Below, piece by piece: positions 1 to 4,835 of a DNA stretch of 6,485 nt. A model generated the notes under the pieces. The model saw only the letters and a program-made list of their open reading frames with translations. It was not told the DNA's origin and made no database searches. The translations under genes were made by a program, and so were the position numbers. The DNA comes from Gardnerella kenyensis. GTDB lineage: Bacteria; Actinomycetota; Actinomycetes; Actinomycetales; Bifidobacteriaceae. Position 1 is the first letter of the stretch. Every line of letters starts with the position of its first letter. The DNA is taken from assembly GCA_003585735.1 (NCBI GenBank), contig NQOH01000008.1:58236-64720 (forward strand). The letters are read 5' to 3'.

Positions 1-903
1 ACTTCAGAAAGCAGCAAGTCGCGCGGAAAAGTCTTTCTTGCCGCAACTCCAATTGGCAATATGGGCGACGCTTCCGCGAGACTAATAAATCTCCTCGAAA
101 CTGCGGATATTGTGGCGGCTGAAGATACGCGCAGGCTTTACGATTTAGCGAATCGATTAGGCGTGCATGTTTCTGGGCGCGTGATTGCTTATCACGACCA
201 CAATGAGCGCAATAAAGCCGACGGTTTGCTCGACGAAGTAGAGCAAGGCGCGAAAGTTCTTGTAGTTTCCGACGCTGGCATGCCAACCATTAACGATCCG
301 GGTCTGGCAATTGTTAGAAGGGCTATTGAGCGTGAGCTTCCTGTTACTTGCGCTCCAGGCCCTAGCGCTGTTCTGGACGCGCTCGCACTTTCCGGACTAC
401 CAACTGACCGCTTCTGCTACGAAGGCTTTTTGCCGCGAAAATCTGGCGAGCGTCAGCAGCATTTACGCTCTCTTAAAGCAGAGCGCAGAACCATTGTATT
501 CTACGAAGCTCCGCACCGAATTGCAGAAGCTATGGAAGACGTGCTAGCTGTGCTTGGCCCTAGCCGACCAATGGCATTATGCCGAGAACTTACTAAAGAT
601 TTTGAGGAAATTCGTCGCGGAACTGTGCAAAGTATTCGCGATAGTGTGCTGGAAGATCCTCCTCGTGGCGAAATAGTGTTGGTTATTGGCGGCGCAAGTG
701 ATGACGAAATAAAAGCAGAAAGCACAGATTTAAGTGTAGAAGCGCTCGCAAAACTATCTCTTGATTGCGCACAAAATGAAGGCTTGCGTATTAAAGAAGC
801 AATTACGAAAATCGTAAAAGAGCATCCTTTTTTGGACGGCTCGTTTGCAAATCGTAAGCAAGTTTACGCGGCCTGTCTTGAGCAAAAAAGCGAGCTTGAG
901 TAG
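1..903 (+). CDS. rsmI: 16S rRNA (cytidine(1402)-2'-O)-methyltransferase RsmI, 5'-partial
   Basis: RsmI uses S-adenosylmethionine to methylate the 2'-O of C1402 in the decoding centre of 16S rRNA, on the 30S subunit in the cytoplasm. The reading frame is open from base 1 and gives 300 residues before the TAG at 901-903. The conserved N-terminal strand (KVFLAATPIGN) lies at bases 28-60, before the first in-frame ATG at 61. That ATG is therefore internal and the true start is left of the window. Family motifs follow in order: AAEDTRR, VVSDAGMPTINDPG (SAM-pocket region of the tetrapyrrole-methylase fold), CAPGPSAVLDALALSGLP, FYEAPHRI, and CRELTKDFEEIRRGT. The C-terminal helical part (from about KAESTDLS) is the less conserved tail. 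Length fits the family (about 270-300). It converges with the minus-strand LRV gene. I see no terminator hairpin after its stop, only the 11-nt array. Confidence 0.96.
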   Translation, partial: TSESSKSRGKVFLAATPIGNMGDASARLINLLETADIVAAEDTRRLYDLANRLGVHVSGRVIAYHDHNERNKADGLLDEVEQGAKVLVVSDAGMPTINDPGLAIVRRAIERELPVTCAPGPSAVLDALALSGLPTDRFCYEGFLPRKSGERQQHLRSLKAERRTIVFYEAPHRIAEAMEDVLAVLGPSRPMALCRELTKDFEEIRRGTVQSIRDSVLEDPPRGEIVLVIGGASDDEIKAESTDLSVEALAKLSLDCAQNEGLRIKEAITKIVKEHPFLDGSFANRKQVYAACLEQKSELE

Positions 904-910
904 CGCAGAA

Positions 911-998
911 ATCGTGACTAAATCGTGACTAAATCGTGACTAAATCGTGACTAAATCGTGACTAAATCGCGACTAAATCGTGACTAAAACTCGACTAG
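911..998. repeat. 11-nt tandem array A (7 copies plus a degenerate eighth)
   Basis: The unit ATCGTGACTAA repeats head to tail at 911, 922, 933, 944, 955, 966 (one T-to-C change) and 977. A degenerate copy follows at 988-998. Six of the seven copies are identical, which suggests recent expansion. The unit is not self-complementary, so no hairpin forms. Each unit carries TGA and TAA on the plus strand and TAG on the minus strand. Because 11 is not a multiple of 3, a few units close all six frames. The array fills the space between the rsmI stop and the minus-strand LRV gene, whose TAG stop (995-997) falls in the degenerate copy. Confidence 0.95.
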
Positions 999-1288
999 CT
1001 TACGCTGTCATACCCGTCAAAAAGCACTTCAAAACTGTGCCGAACATCTGGCCCGCCTTGTTGCGAAATATATTCTAAAAGCCTAGCGTCGGCAGCCGGA
1101 TTCGCAATAACCCATTTGCGAAATTCCGGTATATTTCGCGCAATATACCACAATATTTCGCTACTTGTTGAAGCGTCGCTTGCCACAAGTGGCGTTATTA
1201 TTATTGGCGGCTTAGGGGGAGCGTTGAGCTGCTCATTATTTGAATACGCATTATTCGAATACGCATTATTTGAATATTTTATTCCCAT
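995..1288 (-). CDS. Small protein with variant leucine-rich-repeat (LRV)-like domain
   Basis: This gene encodes 97 residues. Residues 5-18 are a low-complexity tract made of three YSNN(A) repeats, encoded by a 15-nt tandem repeat. A Pro-rich linker (APPKPP, about 23-28) follows, and then an all-helical region of about 60 residues (33-92). That region contains two LRV-style repeats: one with SSEILWYIARNIPEFRKW and IANPAA, and one with RLLEYISQQGG and VRHSFEVLF. The pattern of a small helix, then leucine/tryptophan, then 'NPAA', matches variant leucine-rich-repeat domains that I recall from bifidobacterial proteins. There is no signal peptide and no membrane segment. The ATG at 1288 overlaps the end of the upstream AbiEi-like gene by 10 bases, so the two are probably translationally coupled. 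AAGGAA lies about 12 nt upstream of the ATG, a long spacing. Relatives often carry more sequence after the LRV domain; here the protein stops at the edge of array A and may be shortened. Function is unknown; peptide or protein binding is a guess. Confidence 0.75.
   Translation of the reverse strand: MGIKYSNNAYSNNAYSNNEQLNAPPKPPIIITPLVASDASTSSEILWYIARNIPEFRKWVIANPAADARLLEYISQQGGPDVRHSFEVLFDGYDSVS
1234..1278. repeat. 15-nt in-frame tandem repeat (3 copies)
   Basis: Copies lie at 1234-1248, 1249-1263 and 1264-1278, with unit CATTATTTGAATACG and one to two changes per copy. On the minus strand it encodes the YSNNA repeats of the LRV protein. A 15-nt unit keeps the reading frame, so copy-number change would alter only the length of the N-terminal tail. 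Confidence 0.93.
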
Positions 1289-1926
1289 AAATTGCTCGTT
1301 TCCTTGGTAATATCCTCAAGCCATTTTCGCGCGTGAACGGATCCCGGAAAATAAGGATTCCTGTCAATAATGCTTTTGCACTTACGTAAGTCAACGCAAT
1401 AATTGCATATAAGCAATATTGCAATTTCTTTTCTGTACGGCTCATAATTTTTGTTATCGCTTGGCGTATATGCCAAATCGCATATTGTGCGCTCGGGAGT
1501 TGTTACGCGCGTCTTTCCCAAAATCACGTAGTCTTCATCGCTTAATTGCCTGCGGAAGGATCTAATCGAATGCCCGTGAGGTTTTTTGCGGCAATGCCCG
1601 TAATTAATAATGTCAATATTTTCCGGAAACTTTCCACCAAGCCACACCCAAGCTGCAGTAAATAAGCAGGCGGTGCTTTCTTTTGGTATTAAATCGCTTA
1701 CAATATCGCTTCTACCTTTTGCGGAAATGCTCGTTTTTTGCGAGTATCCGGCTTGAGGTGAAAGGTGATTAAATATTCCAGATTGCGAAAGCCTGTTCAT
1801 GCACATTGGGCCAGGCAAATGATCTATGTTTAAAAGTGCTGGAAAGTCGTCATTTTCTTCGAAAGCTTCGCAGGAATCGTAGTCTTTATTTGTGTTTTTA
1901 TTTGTGTTTTTATTTGTGTTTTCCAT
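1279..1926 (-). CDS. AbiEi-antitoxin-like protein (no partner toxin seen)
   Basis: This gene encodes 215 residues from the ATG at 1926-1924. An in-frame TTG at 1938 would give four more residues, but it lies at the edge of the Shine-Dalgarno stretch (GGGGGAAGAA) that sits just before the ATG, so I prefer the ATG. Residues 3-14 are a TNKN repeat from a 12-nt tandem repeat. The core (about 83-153) resembles the C-terminal domain of actinobacterial AbiEi-type antitoxin/transcriptional regulators: STACLFTAAWVWLGG, then IDIINYGHCRK, IRSFRRQLSDED, and the diagnostic RVTTPERTICDLA (140-152). I cannot see a clear winged-helix domain in residues 40-80, where one would normally precede the core. There is no AbiEii-type nucleotidyltransferase beside it; the downstream partner is the overlapping LRV protein. 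AbiEi proteins are known as antitoxin/repressors. Whether this one binds DNA or neutralises anything is not shown. The family call is moderate, but the gene itself is well supported. Confidence 0.68.
   Translation of the reverse strand: MENTNKNTNKNTNKDYDSCEAFEENDDFPALLNIDHLPGPMCMNRLSQSGIFNHLSPQAGYSQKTSISAKGRSDIVSDLIPKESTACLFTAAWVWLGGKFPENIDIINYGHCRKKPHGHSIRSFRRQLSDEDYVILGKTRVTTPERTICDLAYTPSDNKNYEPYRKEIAILLICNYCVDLRKCKSIIDRNPYFPGSVHARKWLEDITKETSNLWE
1885..1920. repeat. 12-nt in-frame tandem repeat (3 perfect copies)
   Basis: The unit TTTATTTGTGTT occurs at 1885-1896, 1897-1908 and 1909-1920, all identical. On the minus strand it encodes the N-terminal Asn/Lys/Thr tract immediately after the start codon of the AbiEi-like gene. 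The period is a multiple of 3, so slippage would not shift the frame. Confidence 0.95.
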
Positions 1927-1936
1927 TTCTTCCCCC

Positions 1937-2018
1937 AATTTATAGCGTTTTTATTTCGTATTTATCGCGTATATATCGTGTCTTTATCGCTTATATATCG
2001 CGTTTTTATTTCGTATAG
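1937..2018. repeat. 11-nt tandem array B (about 7 diverged copies)
   Basis: Units begin at 1937, 1948, 1959, 1970, 1981, 1992 and 2003, with a partial unit at 2014. Typical units are TATTTATCGCG, TATATATCGTG and TTTTTATTTCG, so copies differ at two to four positions while the 11-nt phase is kept exactly. The array starts about 10 bases upstream of the AbiEi-like start codon and so occupies its promoter/leader region. Several units supply -10-like A/T hexamers on the minus strand, but I see no convincing -35 and do not call a promoter. Confidence 0.85.
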
Positions 2019-2081
2019 TTGAGATTATGCGGAGCGCAAATAATATTCCAGCCGAGCTTAAAAAATTGTGGATATGTGCAT

Positions 2082-2167
2082 TATTTCCGCAAGTTACTAA
2101 AATTTGTATTTCGCAAGTTACTGTATTTCGCAATCTACTAAAATTTGTATTTCGCAAGTTACTAGCG
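2082..2167. repeat. Interspersed 17-25-nt repeats between arrays B and C
   Basis: Four copies of the core ATTTCGCAAGTTACT (with small changes) begin near 2083, 2108, 2125 and 2149. Copies 1 and 3 continue into AAAATTTG, giving 24-25-nt units, while copy 2 is a shortened 17-nt unit. The last unit runs into array C at about 2168. No protein-coding gene can be supported with confidence in 1927-2282. The region is repeats plus a roughly 60-nt unique stretch at 2019-2081. Confidence 0.8.
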
Positions 2168-2172
2168 TTCCG

Positions 2173-2249
2173 CAATTTATTAGCAATTTATTAGAGATTT
2201 ACTAGCAATTTATTCGGAATTTATTCGAAATTTATCCGCAATTTACCAG
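2173..2249. repeat. 11-nt tandem array C upstream of metG (7 copies)
   Basis: Units lie at 2173, 2184, 2195, 2206, 2217, 2228 and 2239, running from CAATTTATTAG (first two identical) to CAATTTACCAG. Nearly every unit has an AATTT core, so short A/T tracts recur every 11 bases on one face of the helix. That is the arrangement expected for intrinsically curved DNA. The array ends 33 bases before the metG start, just upstream of the likely core promoter. Confidence 0.9.
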
Positions 2250-2268
2250 CACTGTCCGCGCTGAACAA

Positions 2269-2274
2269 GATAAT
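2269..2274 (+). promoter_or_regulatory. Probable metG -10 element (leaderless start)
   Basis: GATAAT matches the sigma-70/SigA consensus TATAAT at 5 of 6 positions and ends 8 bases before the metG ATG (an overlapping TAATAT ends 6 before). Transcription would begin at or within a few bases of the A of the ATG. There is no purine-rich Shine-Dalgarno, only GGG at 2278-2280. No good -35 is seen at the usual spacing. Leaderless mRNAs are common in actinobacteria; applying that here is inference. Confidence 0.5.
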
Positions 2275-2282
2275 ATTGGGCT

Positions 2283-4154
2283 ATGAGTCATATTTTGGTG
2301 AATGTTGCTTGGCCGTATGCTAACGGCCCTCGTCATATTGGTCACGTTGCAGGCTTCGGGGTGCCTTCCGACGTGTATGCGCGCTACGAGCGCATGAAAG
2401 GAAATGACGTTTTAATGGTGTCGGGCACGGACGAGCACGGCACGCCGATTTTGGTAGAAGCAGATAAAGAAGGCGTTTCTGCGCAGGATCTTGCGAACCG
2501 CTACAATCGCGTTATTACCAAGGATTTGTGCGATTTAGGTTTAAGCTACGATTTGTTCACGCGCACAACTACCGCAAACCACGAGCACGTTGTGCAGGAA
2601 ATGTTCCGCCAGTGTTTAAAGAACGGTTATATTTACAAAGGCACGCAAAAAGTTGCTATTTCTCCTTCTACCGGCCGCACTTTGCCGGATCGTTATATTG
2701 AAGGCACGTGTCCATTGTGTGGTGCGGACGGCGCTCGCGGCGATCAGTGCGATGCTTGCGGTAATGAGCTTGACCCGGATGAGCTTATTAACCCGGTTTC
2801 TAAGATTAATGGCGAAACCCCGCGCTTTGAAGAAACTGAGCATTATTTCCTCGATTTGCCAGCTTTAGCTGAAGCGAATGTTAATTGGCTTCATTCCCGA
2901 GACGGCTGGCGCACGAATGTTATTAACTTCTCGCTTGGATTATTTAATGAAGTAAAGCCTCGTGCTATTACGCGCGATATTGATTGGGGCATTCCTGTTC
3001 CTGTTGAAGGTTGGATTGACAATCCGAATAAGCGTTTGTACGTGTGGTTTGATGCCGTAATTGGTTACTTGTCTGCCTCCATTGAGTGGGCTCGCAGGCA
3101 AGGAAAGCCGGATGCTTGGCGCGACTGGTGGTGCGATCCTAAATCTCCTGGCTACTACTTCATGGGCAAAGATAACATCACATTCCATTCTCAAATTTGG
3201 CCTTCGGAAATGCTTGCTTATAACGGAGCTGGCTCGAAGGGCGGCGAGGCTGGCGTTTACGGTCCGCTTAATATGCCTGAGCAGGTTGTAGCTTCCGAGT
3301 TTATGACTATGGAAGGCAAGAAGTTTAGTTCTTCTCGCGGAATTGTGATTTATGTGAAGGATATTTTGGCTCGCTACCCAGTGGATGCAGTGCGTTACTA
3401 CATTTCTATTGCGGGTCCAGAAAATTCTGATGCTGATTTTACTTGGGCTGAGTTTGCGCGTCATAATAACGAAGAACTTGCCGCAAGTTGGGGCAATCTT
3501 GTAAATCGCGTGGCAAATCTTATTAATAAAAACTTTGGTGCGATTCCTCCGCTTGATGAAGATTCTATGACGGATATGGATCGTGCGTTGCTTGATCAAA
3601 CTTCTAACGCTTTTGAAATTGTTGGAGGAATGATTGAGCGTCACCGCCAAAAGAATGCTCTTACGGAAGCAATGCGCGTTGTGGCGGATATTAATAAATA
3701 TATTTCTGCAACTGAGCCGTGGAAGATTAAGGATGACGAGGTTCGACTTGGCACGGTTTTGCATGTTGCAGCTCAAGCTGTTTCGGATGCTAACCACCTG
3801 CTTGCGCCATTCTTGCCTCATTCTGCGCAAAAGGTTTGGGAAGCTCTTGGCGGAACTGGCGTGTTCTCGCCGCTGCCTCATATTGAGGAAGTTGAGGATT
3901 TGGATAATCCGGACTTTAAGTACCCGATTATTACGGGTGATTATCGTTTGGGTGAGACCGTGCATCCTTGGGAGAGCGAGGAATTGGTTGCTGGCACGCC
4001 TGTGCCGAAGCCAACGCCTATTTTTGCTAAGATTCCGAAGGAAGCGGTAGATGAAGAGCTTGAGCGTTTTGCTTCTGCGTTGGCTGAGCGTCAGCGTGCC
4101 GAAGCAGAAAGACTTGCTGCCGCGAAAAAATCTCTGGAAAATAGCGGCAATTAG
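2283..4154 (+). CDS. metG: Methionyl-tRNA synthetase (MetRS)
   Basis: MetRS charges tRNA-Met and initiator tRNA with methionine using ATP, in the cytoplasm, and is essential. The 623-residue protein is full length for a class I MetRS. The HIGH signature is HIGH itself (18-21) and the KMSKS loop is KFSSS (347-351). The connective-peptide zinc knuckle has Cys143, 146, 156 and 159 (CPLC and CDAC), the single-zinc E. coli-like type. Other family landmarks are VSGTDEHGTP (46-55), YVWFDAVIGY (253-262) and GKDNITFHS (295-303). The helical anticodon-binding domain follows (about 390-550). The end (about 570-623) is a charged helical tail, not the EMAP/Trbp111-like tRNA-binding domain of longer enzymes. 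rsmI and metG lie in the same neighbourhood in other actinobacteria, so the cassette between them looks inserted. Confidence 0.98.
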   Translation: MSHILVNVAWPYANGPRHIGHVAGFGVPSDVYARYERMKGNDVLMVSGTDEHGTPILVEADKEGVSAQDLANRYNRVITKDLCDLGLSYDLFTRTTTANHEHVVQEMFRQCLKNGYIYKGTQKVAISPSTGRTLPDRYIEGTCPLCGADGARGDQCDACGNELDPDELINPVSKINGETPRFEETEHYFLDLPALAEANVNWLHSRDGWRTNVINFSLGLFNEVKPRAITRDIDWGIPVPVEGWIDNPNKRLYVWFDAVIGYLSASIEWARRQGKPDAWRDWWCDPKSPGYYFMGKDNITFHSQIWPSEMLAYNGAGSKGGEAGVYGPLNMPEQVVASEFMTMEGKKFSSSRGIVIYVKDILARYPVDAVRYYISIAGPENSDADFTWAEFARHNNEELAASWGNLVNRVANLINKNFGAIPPLDEDSMTDMDRALLDQTSNAFEIVGGMIERHRQKNALTEAMRVVADINKYISATEPWKIKDDEVRLGTVLHVAAQAVSDANHLLAPFLPHSAQKVWEALGGTGVFSPLPHIEEVEDLDNPDFKYPIITGDYRLGETVHPWESEELVAGTPVPKPTPIFAKIPKEAVDEELERFASALAERQRAEAERLAAAKKSLENSGN

Positions 4155-4223
4155 CTTGAAATTTTTAAGAAGAATAGCGTAAAATAGCACAAAATAACTA
4201 TTAATTGTCTATAAGGAAAAATA

Positions 4224-4251
4224 TTTAAAAAAATTAAAGAATTTTTTTAAA
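4224..4251. repeat. Perfect 12-bp AT inverted repeat
   Basis: The arm TTTAAAAAAATT (4224-4235) and its exact complement (4240-4251) are separated by AAAG. All 24 arm bases are A or T. It sits 70 bases after the metG stop. It lacks a U-tail beyond the stem, so it is not a classic terminator, although a weak AT hairpin with T7 in its right arm could slow polymerase. It could also act as an UP-element-like A/T tract for the promoter-like sequence just downstream. Confidence 0.85.
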
Positions 4252-4280
4252 AAACACTTTTCTTTGAACGAAAGTTTAGT

Positions 4281-4297
4281 TATACTAACATATGTTA
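4281..4297 (+). promoter_or_regulatory. -10-like hexamer joined to a 12-bp palindrome
   Basis: TATACT (4281-4286) matches TATAAT at 5 of 6 positions. It overlaps by one base the perfect palindrome TAACATATGTTA (4286-4297), which is operator-like in position and symmetry. The predicted transcription start, about 7 bases after the -10, falls at about 4293, where the first RNA hairpin begins. The -35 is poor (TTTTCT at 17-nt spacing), so this is a candidate promoter only. Confidence 0.4.
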
Positions 4298-4399
4298 ATG
4301 GTTCGCCATTAGCGAGGTTCGTTCGCGAACCCCATAATTGAAACCTTCTTCTCTCTTTCTCTCTGCCCCGGCGGGATTTTTCTCGCCGGGCTTCTTTTT
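4293..4399 (+). ncRNA. Candidate structured small RNA (about 107 nt)
   Basis: Three stem-loops lie in a row. Hairpin 1 (4293-4314) has a 9-bp stem with two G-U pairs and a UUCG loop (4302-4305). Hairpin 2 (4316-4331) has a perfect 6-bp stem, GGTTCG with CGAACC, and another UUCG loop. Hairpin 3 (4367-4390) is the intrinsic terminator. Between hairpins 2 and 3, positions 4344-4364 are an unbroken C/U tract, the kind of single-stranded sequence that could pair with AG-rich Shine-Dalgarno regions. No reading frame of note ends near the terminator: metG stops 213 bases upstream and nothing follows on this strand. The alternative is a long metG 3' UTR, from which the same RNA could be cut. I cannot match it to a named RNA family. 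Confidence 0.5.
4367..4399 (+). terminator. Strong intrinsic terminator
   Basis: A 10-bp stem is formed by CCCGGCGGGA (4367-4376) and TCTCGCCGGG (4381-4390), with one G-T pair and a TTTT loop. The tail CTTCTTTTT follows. The tail is U-rich only on the plus strand, so it ends plus-strand transcription from metG and/or the candidate small RNA. Confidence 0.92.
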
Positions 4400-4424
4400 A
4401 TCGCTTGTTTTACTTTCGTTTTTT

Positions 4425-4460
4425 GTTTTATCCTTCGTTTTATTCTTCTTTTTATTCTTC
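4425..4460. repeat. T-rich 12-nt tandem repeat (3 copies)
   Basis: The unit GTTTTATTCTTC occurs at 4425, 4437 and 4449, with one change in the first and one in the third copy. A related partial unit (GTTTTACTTTC) lies at 4407-4417. It follows directly after the terminator and holds no gene. The arginine/lysine-rich minus-strand frame across it is a by-product of the repeat. Confidence 0.8.
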
Positions 4461-4482
4461 GCAAGTATTCGCAAAGCTTCAG

Positions 4483-4730
4483 CACCGTTACTAACTCAGT
4501 CTCGTATCTGAGAAAGTAACGGTAATCACCCAAACACCGTTACTAACTCAGTTAAAGAACTGAGAAAATAACGGTAATCACCCAAACACCGTTACTAACT
4601 CAGTCAACGAACTGAGAAAATAACGGTAATCACCCAAACACCGTTACTAACTCAGTCAACGAACTGAGAAAGTAACGGTAATCACCCAAACACCGTTACT
4701 AACTCAGTCAACGAACTGAGAAAATAACAG
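4483..4730. repeat. 52-nt tandem hairpin array (4 full copies plus a partial fifth)
   Basis: Copies begin at 4483, 4535, 4587, 4639 and 4691, exactly 52 bases apart; the fifth breaks off at about 4730. Each unit folds on itself. Outer arms ACCGTTA and TAACGGT pair, then comes an internal loop, then inner arms CTCAGT and ACTGAG with a 6-base loop. Loops differ (copy 1 differs most, copy 2 has TAAAGA, copies 3-5 have CAACGA) while the stems are kept. Copies 1 and 4 have AAAG rather than AAAA in the right arm, which lengthens the outer stem to 9 bp. Linkers between hairpins (AATCACCCAAAC) are constant. The outer arms can also pair between neighbouring units. No gene overlaps it. Confidence 0.95.
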
Positions 4731-4744
4731 TCATGAGACCCTCG

Positions 4745-4823
4745 CGCAGTAAGCCAACTGCACGAATGTCCGATAATCATCAACCAAAGACCGTAACGCA
4801 GTAAGCCAACTGCACGAATGTCC
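4745..4823. repeat. Diverged two-copy relative of the 52-nt array
   Basis: A 27-nt identical direct repeat lies at 4745-4771 and 4797-4823, again 52 bases apart. Each copy has a small hairpin, GCAGT pairing with ACTGC around AAGCCA. The spacer between copies (ATAATCATCAACCAAAGACCG) resembles the main array's linker and outer arm, so these look like old or rearranged units of the same family. The step from the main array is 42, not 52, which implies a deletion of about 10 bases. Confidence 0.8.
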
Positions 4824-4835
4824 CATAAAACCGTT

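Noticed and set aside
61..63. ATG at 61 as the rsmI start
   Set aside because: The conserved KVFLAATPIGN strand is encoded in frame before it, so the start is upstream of the window.
1936..1938. TTG at 1938 as the start of the AbiEi-like gene
   Set aside because: It abuts the Shine-Dalgarno stretch that serves the ATG at 1926.
911..2249. Mobile element bounded by the 11-nt arrays
   Set aside because: There is no transposase, integrase, terminal inverted repeat or target-site duplication. The arrays alone do not show mobility.
2940..4190. Long minus-strand frame opposite metG
   Set aside because: It is the complement of a certain MetRS gene, with no domain-like features. It is a shadow of that gene's codon usage.
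4301..4335. tRNA-like GGTTCG T-arm sequence
   Set aside because: The stem is 6 bp with a 4-base UUCG loop, not 5 bp with a 7-base loop, and no acceptor, D or anticodon arm surrounds it.
4309..4533. Arginine/lysine-rich minus-strand frame (IKRRIKRRIK)
   Set aside because: It arises from the T-rich 12-nt repeat and the terminator, starts at a TTG inside the 52-nt array, and lacks a ribosome-binding site.
4483..4730. CRISPR-like regular spacing of a conserved repeat every 52 bases
   Set aside because: The would-be spacers are nearly identical between copies, the whole 52-nt unit is repeated, and no cas gene is nearby. It is a tandem hairpin array.
4483..4730. Integron attC-like hairpins or replication iterons
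   Set aside because: The arms do not match attC core-site consensus (GTTRRRY / RYYYAAC). There is no integrase, no DnaA-box series and no replication gene.
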